Assembly (NCBI GenBank): GCA_910586105.1
Contig: CAJUGU010000049.1
Location: 1 to 25,483 of the forward strand
DNA: 25,483 nucleotides
Direction: 5' to 3'
Source: an uncultured Eubacteriales bacterium
Lineage (GTDB): Bacteria; Bacillota; Clostridia; Oscillospirales; Butyricicoccaceae
Part shown: positions 1 through 7,281 of the stretch, in pieces
Layout of the letters: every line of letters begins with the position of its first letter
Position numbering within the stretch: the first letter of the stretch is position 1
Translations under genes and position numbers: made by a program
Notes under the pieces: model-generated
What the model was told of the DNA's origin: nothing
Database searches by the model: none
Seen by the model: the letters and a program-made list of their open reading frames with translations, nothing else

Positions 1-72
1 ACGTCTCTCTTTCAATGGCTGCCTTTTTCTGGGATTTTTATGAAATTGCCGTGGAAAATCAATAAGGCGGAC

Positions 73-102
73 TTGACATCTCTGCTGTAATTATGATTTA
101 AT
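73..102 (+). promoter_or_regulatory. Predicted sigma-A promoter of moaC-gntR
   Basis: TTGACA at 73-78 and TTTAAT at 97-102, with an 18-base spacer. It lies about 40 bases before moaC. The candidate operator follows directly after the -10 box, so a bound repressor would cover the expected transcription start. The rest of 1-141 shows no convincing gene. Confidence 0.6.
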
Positions 103-118
103 ATAGATAATCGATTTT
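103..118 (+). promoter_or_regulatory. Candidate GntR operator, copy 1
   Basis: Reads ATAGATAATCGATTTT. The core at 107-118 matches the palindrome ATAATCGATTAT with one mismatch. Its first 14 bases are identical to 10714-10727, upstream of the FAH-family gene. The position just after the -10 box suggests repression. The assignment to the GntR protein encoded at 631-1293 is an inference from proximity and motif sharing. Confidence 0.55.
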
Positions 119-141
119 CGAGACAGAGGATGTGAACGGTT

Positions 142-618
142 ATGGAATTGACCCATTTGGACGGACACGGAGCCGCGCGGATGGTAGACGTTGGGGAGAA
201 AGCGGTTACAAAAAGGACAGCGCAGGCGCAAGCCGTTATCACAATGAACCCGGAAACGCTTCAGAAGATTACGGAAGGCGCTATGCCGAAGGGGGACGTC
301 TTTGCCTGCGCGCGGATTGCGGGTATTCTGGCGGCGAAACGCACGAGCGAAATGATCCCGATGTGCCATCCGATCCCAATAGACGGGGTAGAGATTGCGA
401 TTTGCCCGATTTCGGATACGCAGGTGCGTGTTTGCAGCACATTGCGGTGTACGCATAAAACGGGGATCGAAATGGAAGCCCTGACAGCGGCGTCGGTCGC
501 GGCGCTGACGATTTATGATATGTGCAAGGCGATTGACCGCGGTATGCGGATTGATGAAGTATTCCTATTGTACAAAGCGGGCGGCAAATCAGGGGAATTT
601 CGCCGGGCAGACGGATAA
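142..618 (+). CDS. moaC: Cyclic pyranopterin monophosphate synthase MoaC
   Basis: Second step of molybdopterin synthesis in the cytoplasm: converts the MoaA product (3',8-cyclo-dihydro-GTP) to cyclic pyranopterin monophosphate. The 158-residue length is normal. Family motifs are clear: an N-terminal HLDGHGAARMVDV stretch, AAKRTSEMIPMCHPIPI in the middle, KTGIEMEALTA and DMCKAIDRGM, and a GGKSG near the C-terminus. AGAGGA at 125-130 lies 11 bases before the ATG. It heads a two-gene operon with the GntR regulator 12 bases downstream and is physically separated from moaA (15954). It carries the same candidate operator as the catabolic promoters near 10.6 kb, which suggests the two sets are switched together. 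Identification is firm; the co-regulation is inferred. Confidence 0.96.
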   Translation: MELTHLDGHGAARMVDVGEKAVTKRTAQAQAVITMNPETLQKITEGAMPKGDVFACARIAGILAAKRTSEMIPMCHPIPIDGVEIAICPISDTQVRVCSTLRCTHKTGIEMEALTAASVAALTIYDMCKAIDRGMRIDEVFLLYKAGGKSGEFRRADG

Positions 619-630
619 AGGGGGCTGTTC

Positions 631-1293
631 ATGGAACCGAAAAAGACGTATCAGATATCAAAGCATCCGTTATACCGGGAGGAAATTAAAGAAGCGTTGA
701 TGGACGCGATCGTAACCGGCGCGCTTGCGCCGGGAGAGCGGATTGTAGAGACCCGCTGGGCAAAGGAGCTTGGGGTTTCGCAGTCCCCGATCCGAGAGGC
801 CATCCGTGAGCTTGAAATGATTGGTCTTGTGGAAAATATCCCTTACAAGGGCTGTATTGTTCGAAAGTTCACATCCAAGGATATTGTCGATACTTATAAA
901 ATACGGATCGCGTTGGAGGGGATGGCAATCGGCGAAGCGATACGGCGCAGTCCCAAAGAGATTTTGCCGGATATGGCGGAACGGCTTACCGAGATGCTGG
1001 ATAGCGCTGTGGAGGGGGATATGAAGCGGTTCATAGAATCGGATGTCCGTTTTCATGAGGCGTTTGTAGAAACGTCGGATAACGAGCTGTTGAAGCGGCT
1101 TTGGCGGCAATGCTATATCCGTGACAATACGAGACTCAGCACGCTGTTTTCCAAGGAATCCATATTGGCGCTGGCAGAGCGGCACCAGCAGATTTATCAG
1201 GCCATTGAGCAGGAAAATGAAGCGTTGGGGCTGGAAGCGATACAGACGCATTTCCATATGCTGATCGATGAGCTGGAGGAATCCGAAAAATGA
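631..1293 (+). CDS. GntR-family transcriptional regulator with FCD domain
   Basis: A 220-residue ligand-responsive DNA-binding protein. A winged helix-turn-helix occupies about residues 12-80, with the recognition region around ELGVSQSPIREAIRELE (46-62). An all-helical FCD sensor domain follows (about 85-215) and contains the expected metal-ligand set: D138, H142, H185 and H207 or H209. FadR/FCD regulators typically bind short palindromes and release DNA on binding an organic acid or similar metabolite. Being second in the moaC operon, it probably controls its own synthesis through the site at 103-118. The same motif appears before gldA and the FAH-family gene, making these its likely targets. 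The ligand cannot be read from the sequence. Confidence 0.93.
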   Translation: MEPKKTYQISKHPLYREEIKEALMDAIVTGALAPGERIVETRWAKELGVSQSPIREAIRELEMIGLVENIPYKGCIVRKFTSKDIVDTYKIRIALEGMAIGEAIRRSPKEILPDMAERLTEMLDSAVEGDMKRFIESDVRFHEAFVETSDNELLKRLWRQCYIRDNTRLSTLFSKESILALAERHQQIYQAIEQENEALGLEAIQTHFHMLIDELEESEK

Positions 1294-1297
1294 TCGG

Positions 1298-1328
1298 AAC
1301 GGTATACGGCGCGACCGTATACCGTTTT
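1298..1328. terminator. Convergent terminator between gntR and the first PucR gene
   Basis: A perfect 12-base-pair stem (1298-1309 with 1315-1326) around a five-base loop, followed by a short T run at 1325-1328 on the + strand. It fills nearly the whole gap between two convergent stop codons, so it probably ends gntR transcription and may also help end the opposing gene. Confidence 0.8.
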
Positions 1329-2739
1329 ATGATGCCTCCGGCGCGTCCAGAAGCAGGGATAACAGCAGTTGCTCGCACTCTTCGGAGTCCTCCCATCGAA
1401 TGTCCGCGGCGGCGTCGATTTTATGCAGGCGGCAGCGGATGGTATTGCGGTGGACAAACAGCAGGCTGGCCGTCTGGACGGCGGATTGTCCGGTTATCAG
1501 ATAAACGTATAAGGTTTTTAGCAGTTGCTCGCCTTCCTGGCGCTCCAGCTCGGCAATCCGCCGGATGGCCGGGTGAATCAGCGTTTGCGCGGCTTTCAGG
1601 GTGTGGCAGGCGGTGCGAAGAACGCGCGGAAGATCGGACTGGACGGCGAAAACGTCCAGTTTTTCTTTTCGGGCGGTTTCCACAGCAAGGACGGACTGCT
1701 GATAAAACTGCGGTAACTTTTCCAGCCGCTGAAAGGGGAGGCTCAGCCCCGCGCAGTAACGTGCGCTGGAGCGGCGCTGCCTCAGCCGTTCGATTTCGGA
1801 CTGGATCGTCGCGCCGTCGCGCAGACGGATTAAAACGCAAAGTAAATCGGATACGGGAACGCAGCAATGCGCCTGGTCGGCTAGCGCGGCTGCCAATTCA
1901 GACGGCGGGGTTTTGCCGTCCAGCGATTGAACGGCAGCGAACAGGAAAGCGTCTTCTTCCTGCCAGCCGGATTGCGCCAAAAGATCGATTGGTACGGGCA
2001 ATGATTTTTCAGGCGTGTCCAATACGGCGGCAAGCCAACCGGACAGCGGATGGATGGAACTCGCTTCATTCATCCGGAAACGCAGCGCCAGTTCGTAAAT
2101 TGTGGCAATTTCATGGAACAGCTGCAAATCGCCCGGCTGCATTTTTTTCTGGCCTTCATAGGTGACAAGCGCGCCGGATTGTCCCGGCTGGAAATCAAGC
2201 GGTTCGGAGATGAACGCCTGCGGGGTTTCCAGCATCAGCGTGCGAAAGCAGGGCTGCCGCTTCCGAGAAGCGGGCTGCAGCATAGACTGGACAAAAGCGG
2301 CGGTCGTGGGAGACTCCCAATTTGGCGAACGGGAAAAAACGGACCCGTCCGGATGCAGGACAAGAAGCGGGAACGGGAAACGTTCCTGAAAAATGGGGTA
2401 AAGCATGGAGAGCGGCGAGCCGGACTCGATTTGCGCAAGCAGGCGGTTCTCCCATTGGCGAAAGGCTTCGATCATAGCCGCGCCAAGATCCAGCACCTCC
2501 GCGGGGGATGCAATCGGGAATAAAATCCGGTCGCGGCCGAAGGAAAGCACGGTGTGAAAGCCAGAGCAGTCTGGACAATGTTCGCCCAGTTCTACGATGG
2601 CGCACCCTAACCTTCCTTCCGCCGCGGTATCGGAAACGGCAAGCATGGCGATGGACGCGTCCGGTTCGGTGATATGGTAGGAGAGATTCAAACCGTGCGC
2701 CTCGTACCATTCCTTTAAATTCCATAGAGAAAATTTCAT
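1327..2739 (-). CDS. PucR/CdaR-type helix-turn-helix regulator (first paralogue)
   Basis: A 470-residue soluble regulator. The C-terminal 55 or so residues form the PucR-type helix-turn-helix: a YLITGQSAVQTASLLFVHRN stretch followed by TIRCRLHKI, the classic accessory-domain recognition segment. The longer N-terminal part is a poorly conserved sensor with no transmembrane segment. I chose the ATG at 2739 over an upstream in-frame start at 2814. It has AGAGGA at proper spacing, and the resulting N-terminus (MKFSLWNLKEW) lines up with the paralogue at 8757 (MELKLSMWNVHSW). It is divergent from the molybdenum hydroxylase operon, so that operon is its likely target. PucR-type proteins often activate purine or other catabolic genes; the effector here is unknown. 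Confidence 0.88.
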   Translation of the reverse strand: MKFSLWNLKEWYEAHGLNLSYHITEPDASIAMLAVSDTAAEGRLGCAIVELGEHCPDCSGFHTVLSFGRDRILFPIASPAEVLDLGAAMIEAFRQWENRLLAQIESGSPLSMLYPIFQERFPFPLLVLHPDGSVFSRSPNWESPTTAAFVQSMLQPASRKRQPCFRTLMLETPQAFISEPLDFQPGQSGALVTYEGQKKMQPGDLQLFHEIATIYELALRFRMNEASSIHPLSGWLAAVLDTPEKSLPVPIDLLAQSGWQEEDAFLFAAVQSLDGKTPPSELAAALADQAHCCVPVSDLLCVLIRLRDGATIQSEIERLRQRRSSARYCAGLSLPFQRLEKLPQFYQQSVLAVETARKEKLDVFAVQSDLPRVLRTACHTLKAAQTLIHPAIRRIAELERQEGEQLLKTLYVYLITGQSAVQTASLLFVHRNTIRCRLHKIDAAADIRWEDSEECEQLLLSLLLDAPEAS

Positions 2740-2816
2740 GTGGCAGTCCTCTTTTCCGTTAAAATATACGGCTGTTTTCCGGGCAAGTTCCTGCGGGACG
2801 AACAGATTCGACAAAA

Positions 2817-2846
2817 CCGCACAAATTTCGGCGGGGGATTGTGCGG
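2817..2846. repeat. Inverted repeat in the regulator/hydroxylase intergenic region
   Basis: CCGCACAA at 2817-2824 is matched by TTGTGCGG at 2839-2846, 14 bases apart. It lies in the 292-base divergent region between the first PucR gene and the hydroxylase operon. It could be an operator or part of the leader of the leftward regulator transcript. There is no T run, so it is not an obvious terminator. Confidence 0.45.
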
Positions 2847-2903
2847 AAAAGTCTGCAAAAATGATGTTGGTTTTCCGCCGGAGGGCAGCAAATGCCGCAA
2901 AAT

Positions 2904-2918
2904 AAACGATTATCGTTT
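2904..2918. promoter_or_regulatory. Perfect palindrome upstream of hydroxylase operon, candidate operator
   Basis: AAACGATTATCGTTT is a perfect 7-1-7 palindrome lying about 75 bases upstream of the predicted -10 box of the hydroxylase operon. That spacing fits activator binding better than repression. Its core resembles but does not equal the ATAATCGATTAT motif found elsewhere. Candidate binders are the two PucR-type proteins or the GntR protein. Confidence 0.45.
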
Positions 2919-2969
2919 CATGTTGGGCAATTCTGCACGGGAAAAATTTTTATTCAGGCGTTTTTGCTG

Positions 2970-2998
2970 ATGTAAAGATCGGGGCATTTCCTTATAAT
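2970..2998 (+). promoter_or_regulatory. Predicted promoter of the molybdenum hydroxylase operon
   Basis: A perfect TATAAT at 2993-2998, but at the proper 17-base spacing the -35 position (2970-2975) reads ATGTAA, a poor match. A good -10 box with a weak -35 box is typical of activator-dependent promoters. An AAGGAGGT ribosome binding site at 3018-3025 precedes the GTG start at 3032. Confidence 0.5.
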
Positions 2999-3031
2999 GA
3001 GACCCATGAAAACCGAGAAGGAGGTAGTATT

Positions 3032-5464
3032 GTGAGTAATACGCCTGAAAAAGCAGCCAATAACTATATTGGCAAGACCCCGATCCGCGTCGATGCTTAT
3101 GACAAGGCCACCGGCAAGGGGCTGTTTGCAAGCGACTATTATAAGTTCATCCCGGATCTGCTGCATGTCAAAATCCTGCGCAGCCCCGTGGCGCACTGCC
3201 GGATTACCAAGCTGGATCTGAGCAAGGCGGAGGCCATGCCCGGCGTGGCGCGGATTTTCACGGCGGAGCGTTCCCCGTTTCACATGGAGCGCCTGCCGGA
3301 ATCGGTCCGATTCCCGGTAAACAACGAGTGTATCTGGGCGGGCCAGCCGATTGCAATCGTTGCGGCGGAGACGGTTGAGCTGGCGGAAGACGCAGTCGAT
3401 GCGATTGTGCTGGAATATGAACAGCTTCCGCACATTCTGGACGTTCACGAAGCGCTTGACCCGAACCCGAAATCGGTCATTGACCCGGCCTCCGGCCATG
3501 GCGACGGCGTGGTGGACGCATCCAACCCCTGGGCGGGCATCGGCCGCCTGGACGTTGTAAAGAGCAAGTTTTCCGGCGAGGGCACGTCCCCCAATATTGT
3601 CGGCAACTATGTGCTGGACAAGGGCAACGTGGACGAGGCGTTCCAAAAGGCGGATATCGTCGTAGAACGCGAATTCTGCACGGGCCGCCGTTCTCACACG
3701 CATCTGGAGCTTGCGACCGCAATCTGCACCTACAACAGCGACGACAGCATTACTATGTACGGCAGCGGCTGCGGCATCCACGGCGTTATCAAGTCGGCGA
3801 TCGTCAACATTTTCGAGATGCCGGAAACCAAGGTGCGCACCATTCAGCCTTACCTGGGCGGTTCATTCGGCGGACGTTTGACGCCATACGCCGAAGTGCT
3901 TTGCGCGATGATTTCGCTGTTCCTCAAGCGCAGCTGCGCTTACCAGTACACCCGTAAGGAGCAGTTTACCGGAGCGCCTGCCGCATGGCCGGTTTATAGC
4001 CGCGTCAAGTTTGGCGCAACGAAGGATGGCCGCGTGATCGCGCAGGATTATGACTGCGTGGAAGAAATCGGCGCGATCCAGAACAATGTATCATACACCG
4101 GCCGTCTGTCCTCCTCCGGCGCGGTCTGCGTTTATGATATCGATAATATCCATATGGACACCGCCGCGACGGTTACCAACACCATGCCGGTCGGTCCGTT
4201 CCGCGGTCTGGGCTGTCCGGAATCCGAGTTCGGCATGGAGTGCATGATGAACGAGCTGGCGGACGAGCTGGGTATTAGCCCGGTGGAAATCCGCGCGAAG
4301 AACTTCATCAAGAACGGCGGCGAGGACGGCTACGGCGAACGGATTACCTCCATCGGCGTAGAAAAGTGCCTGCGGGCCTGTGCGGAAAAAATCGAGATCG
4401 ACAAACCTTCCGAACAGGACGGTTCGGTCTGGAAGCGCGGCAAGGGCTGCGCGGTCGGCGGCAAGCAGAATACCCCGCTGGGCCGTGCGGAAGCGATCGT
4501 CCGCTATTACAGCGACGCAAGCGTCGAGGTGCTGATCAGCTGCGATGAAAACGGTATGGGCGCGTCCACGGTCATGGCGCAGATCGCGGCGACCGTACTC
4601 GAACTGCCGATCGAAAAGATCAAGGTCATTAAGGGCGACAGCATCCTGACTCCGTTCGACAACTATTCCGCATCCTCCCGCACGACCTATACGACCGGCA
4701 ACGCAGTGAAAATTGCGGCGGAGGAAGTCAAGGACAAGCTCCAGGAAGCCGCGGCCCGCGAAGTCGGCGTACATAAGAGCAAGGTGGAAATCCACGGCGA
4801 TAAGGCAACGATCCTGGGTTCGGATATTCAGGAGCTGGAGCTTTCGGAGCTGTTTAAGAACACCTCCCCGTATGCGCAGGGCAACTGGGGGCTGATGCGA
4901 TTCTCGCCTGTGGAAGGGCATGGCGTTTTCTGCCCCGCGCCGATCCGCTCCTGGGGGCATGACGGCCTGACCCGGCGTATGTGGAACTGGTTCCAGTACG
5001 CGGCGGCGGCGGTAGAAATTGCCGTCAACGAGGAAACCGGCCAGATCAAGCTGCTGCGTGTCGCGTGTTCGGCGGACACCGGCAACCCGATCAACCCCAA
5101 GATGGTGGAAGGGCAGATCGAAGGCGGCGTGATCATGGCGACCAGCTACGTGACGCAGGAGGAAGAAATCTACGACGAAAACGGCGCTCTCGTCAATACC
5201 GGCCTTTCCGATTATCGGGTTGCCGATACGCTGGCATCCCCGAAGATTGCGGATTTCCATTCGTTTATTAACCCGGATCCGCTGCCGGACGGCCCGTTTG
5301 GCGCGAAGGGCATGGCGGAATCCATTACCATTCCGTTCCCACCCGCGATCGCGGAAGCGATTTATCAGGCAGTCGGCGTTCGCCCGACCTATTTCCCGAT
5401 GACCGCGGAACGCATTTTGAAACTCATCCAGGAGAAAAAAGCAAAGGAGGCGGCTGCAAAGTGA
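3032..5464 (+). CDS. Molybdenum hydroxylase large subunit (xanthine dehydrogenase/aldehyde oxidoreductase family)
   Basis: An 810-residue molybdopterin-binding catalytic subunit. These enzymes hydroxylate aldehydes or aromatic N-heterocycles using water, with a molybdopterin-cytosine-dinucleotide cofactor. The N-terminal hammerhead domain covers about residues 15-150 (VDAYDKATGKGLFASD, WAGQPIAIVAAET). Cofactor-domain signatures follow: GGSFGGR near 276-282, PFRGLGCPES at 389-398 and a GMGASTVMAQ segment at 508-517. The catalytic glutamate is E763 in GAKGMAES; many relatives have GxGE here. No Cys-containing CO-dehydrogenase loop is evident, so CO oxidation is unlikely. Substrate cannot be assigned. 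The GTG start has AAGGAGGT six bases upstream. It is first in an unusual large-small-medium gene order and overlaps the FeS subunit start by four bases. Confidence 0.93.
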   Translation: MSNTPEKAANNYIGKTPIRVDAYDKATGKGLFASDYYKFIPDLLHVKILRSPVAHCRITKLDLSKAEAMPGVARIFTAERSPFHMERLPESVRFPVNNECIWAGQPIAIVAAETVELAEDAVDAIVLEYEQLPHILDVHEALDPNPKSVIDPASGHGDGVVDASNPWAGIGRLDVVKSKFSGEGTSPNIVGNYVLDKGNVDEAFQKADIVVEREFCTGRRSHTHLELATAICTYNSDDSITMYGSGCGIHGVIKSAIVNIFEMPETKVRTIQPYLGGSFGGRLTPYAEVLCAMISLFLKRSCAYQYTRKEQFTGAPAAWPVYSRVKFGATKDGRVIAQDYDCVEEIGAIQNNVSYTGRLSSSGAVCVYDIDNIHMDTAATVTNTMPVGPFRGLGCPESEFGMECMMNELADELGISPVEIRAKNFIKNGGEDGYGERITSIGVEKCLRACAEKIEIDKPSEQDGSVWKRGKGCAVGGKQNTPLGRAEAIVRYYSDASVEVLISCDENGMGASTVMAQIAATVLELPIEKIKVIKGDSILTPFDNYSASSRTTYTTGNAVKIAAEEVKDKLQEAAAREVGVHKSKVEIHGDKATILGSDIQELELSELFKNTSPYAQGNWGLMRFSPVEGHGVFCPAPIRSWGHDGLTRRMWNWFQYAAAAVEIAVNEETGQIKLLRVACSADTGNPINPKMVEGQIEGGVIMATSYVTQEEEIYDENGALVNTGLSDYRVADTLASPKIADFHSFINPDPLPDGPFGAKGMAESITIPFPPAIAEAIYQAVGVRPTYFPMTAERILKLIQEKKAKEAAAK

Positions 5465-5952
5465 GCGTCTTAGACAATAAAATTATCGTTTCGTTTGAGG
5501 TAAACGGCAGGCAGGCCGAGCTTCTGACCGCGCCGAACCGCACGGTTCTGGAAGTCCTGCGCGAGGATCTGGGGCTGACCGGCGTCAAGCACGGCTGCGA
5601 CGACTCCAACTGCGGCGTCTGCACGATTATCATGGACGGCAAAGCGGTCAAGTCCTGCGCGATGCTGATCGGTCAGGCGCAGGGGACGAAAATCACGACC
5701 ATTGAAGGTTTGGAGACCGAAAACGGCCTGCATCCGCTGCAAAAGGCATTTATTGAGCATTTTGCGATCCAGTGCGGCTACTGCACGCCCGGCATGATCC
5801 TTTCCGCAAAGGCGCTGCTGGACGAAAATCCGAATGCTTCGGAGGATGAAATCCGGGAAGCGCTGCATGGCAACATCTGCCGCTGCACCGGCTACAAGAA
5901 GATCGTGGAAGCCATTGAAGCGGCCCGCGACGAGATGAACGGGAAGGCATAA
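5461..5952 (+). CDS. Molybdenum hydroxylase [2Fe-2S] subunit
   Basis: The 163-residue electron-transfer subunit that passes electrons from molybdenum to the FAD subunit. Both expected iron-sulfur clusters are visible. The N-terminal plant-ferredoxin-like set is C46, C51, C54 and C66. The C-terminal helical set is C105, C108, C140 and C142, with the family motif QCGYCTPGM and a CRCTGY stretch. The loop around the first cluster reads GCDDSNCGVC, where the commonest family form is GCGEGxCGAC. The GTG start overlaps the end of the large-subunit gene, implying translational coupling. Length is typical. Confidence 0.96.
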   Translation: MSVLDNKIIVSFEVNGRQAELLTAPNRTVLEVLREDLGLTGVKHGCDDSNCGVCTIIMDGKAVKSCAMLIGQAQGTKITTIEGLETENGLHPLQKAFIEHFAIQCGYCTPGMILSAKALLDENPNASEDEIREALHGNICRCTGYKKIVEAIEAARDEMNGKA

Positions 5953-5966
5953 GGGGGAGAAACAAC

Positions 5967-6839
5967 ATGGTAATGAAGTTTGAGAAATACTTCCGCCCCG
6001 AAACGCTGGAACAGGCGCTGGAGCTTCTGAAGGAGTACGGCAGCGACTGTAAAGTGATCGCAGGCGGTACGGACGTGGTGATCCGGCTGAAGGCGCACGC
6101 GCTGCGGGTGAAAGCGATTGTGGACATTTCCGCGATCCCGGAGCTGAAGCAGGTAACGGTCGGCGCGGATCAGGCGGTGATCGGCGCGTCCCGCGACCTG
6201 ATGAGCATTTCGCGGGACCCGGCGCTTCGCGGCAGCCAGTGGCAGATCGTCGCTGAATGCGCGGGTCATGTTTCCAGCACGCAGATCCGCAACTGCGCAA
6301 CGATGGGCGGCAACAACTGCAACGCTTCCCCAAGCGCGGATACGACCCCCGGCCTGCTGATTTCCGATGCGGTCGTCAATGTGGTTGGGCCCAAGGGCAA
6401 GCGGGATATTCCGATCGAGGCGTTTTTCGTCGGCCCCGGCAAAACCGTGCTGGAGCCGGGCGAACTGGTAACCAGCTTTACGCTGCCCGCACAGGGCGAG
6501 CGCTGCGCCGCGGCCTATCATAAGCACGCAATCCGCGGGGATACCGATATTTCGATCGTCTGCGTCGGCGTGCGGATCGGGCTGGCTCAGGACGGAACCG
6601 TCAATAAAGCGCGTGTTGCGCTCGGCGCAGTTGCGCCGACAGCCATCCGCGCCCATGCGGTGGAAGACCTGCTGGTCGGGAAGAAGCTGACCGACGATGT
6701 GGTCGAGCAGGCGGCGCGGCTGGCGGAGCAGTCGGTCAGGCCGATTTCGGATCAACGTGCTTCGGCGGAGTATCGGAAAGAAATGGTTTACGTAAACGTC
6801 AGAAATATGATCCGTGAGGCCGCCGCCAAGATCGGATAA
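5967..6839 (+). CDS. Molybdenum hydroxylase FAD-binding subunit
   Basis: A 290-residue FAD-binding medium subunit (CoxM/XdhB type). The N-terminal FAD-binding signature IAGGTDVVIRLK begins near residue 31. The second signature, ATMGGNNCNASPSADTTP, falls around 112-129, matching the usual TIGGN(I/L)..ASP pattern. A CoxM-like C-terminal domain follows. There is no obvious 4Fe-4S insertion of the 4-hydroxybenzoyl-CoA reductase kind. GGGGGAGA lies before the ATG, and the gap to the preceding gene is 14 bases. It completes the hydroxylase; the final electron acceptor (NAD or another carrier) cannot be seen here. Confidence 0.94.
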   Translation: MVMKFEKYFRPETLEQALELLKEYGSDCKVIAGGTDVVIRLKAHALRVKAIVDISAIPELKQVTVGADQAVIGASRDLMSISRDPALRGSQWQIVAECAGHVSSTQIRNCATMGGNNCNASPSADTTPGLLISDAVVNVVGPKGKRDIPIEAFFVGPGKTVLEPGELVTSFTLPAQGERCAAAYHKHAIRGDTDISIVCVGVRIGLAQDGTVNKARVALGAVAPTAIRAHAVEDLLVGKKLTDDVVEQAARLAEQSVRPISDQRASAEYRKEMVYVNVRNMIREAAAKIG

Positions 6840-6848
6840 GCAAAATAG

Positions 6849-6878
6849 GGGGCTGCATCTCAAACGGGGTGCGGCCCC
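6849..6878 (+). other. GC-rich hairpin between FAD subunit and small orphan gene
   Basis: An 11-pair stem with two G-T wobbles (6849-6859 with 6868-6878) around an eight-base loop. It has no T run, so it is more likely an RNA processing or stability element inside the operon than a full terminator. It may lower expression of the downstream gene relative to the hydroxylase subunits. Confidence 0.5.
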
Positions 6879-6902
6879 GTGCCTGTGAAAGGAGTGAAAA
6901 CC

Positions 6903-7259
6903 ATGCTTCACGCGCCGCCCTTTGAGGGTACGATGAAGGTCCGCAACAAGGGCGTGGACTTCGCGCTGCTGGCGGATGCGGAGACGGCCCCGCTGGCAAT
7001 GGCCGCATCCAGACGGCTGTCCGTCTGTGGGATCAGCACGGCTGTATTAGAGGAAACCGCTCTGCCGGAAGCGGATGTGCGCACGCTGCAATATTACGGA
7101 GGGATTGTCCGCTGCATGGCAGCAATGAACGAGCGGGTGATGCAGGCGGTCCGCGGGAAAACGGGCTGCCCTCTGTATCGGTTTGACGGCGAGGGGGAAG
7201 CGGCGCTGATTGCGGCGGCGCGCCGGATGCTGCGGGAAACCGGCGGAATACCGGAGTGA
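6903..7259 (+). CDS. Small protein of unknown function, transketolase-C-terminal-like
   Basis: A 118-residue protein I do not recognise as a named family. The ATG at 6903 is preferred over an in-frame start at 6879 because AAAGGAG sits directly upstream of it. Residues about 16-75 look like the C-terminal domain of transketolase-like thiamine-diphosphate enzymes. A hydrophobic strand (VDFALLADAE) leads into a helix (APLAMAASRRL), then a GIS-type turn and strand (GISTAVLEE), a later YGGIVRC strand and an amphipathic helix. No thiamine- or metal-binding motif, signal peptide or membrane segment is visible. It is last in the hydroxylase operon and converges on the second PucR gene 22 bases away. 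It may be an accessory or subunit-like partner of the hydroxylase. The fold suggestion is weak. Confidence 0.7.
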   Translation: MLHAPPFEGTMKVRNKGVDFALLADAETAPLAMAASRRLSVCGISTAVLEETALPEADVRTLQYYGGIVRCMAAMNERVMQAVRGKTGCPLYRFDGEGEAALIAAARRMLRETGGIPE

Positions 7260-7281
7260 CGAAACGGTTCTTTAAAGGATG

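Noticed and set aside
4091..5260. A long open frame on the minus strand within the hydroxylase large subunit
   Set aside because: It mirrors a strongly supported gene and its translation shows no family features.
3032..6839. Carbon monoxide dehydrogenase (CoxLMS)
   Set aside because: The large subunit lacks a visible Cys-bearing active-site loop at the FRG region, and the pathway neighbours do not suggest CO use.
7260..7281. A terminator between the small orphan gene and the second PucR gene
   Set aside because: The 22-base convergent gap has no stem of useful length or T run.
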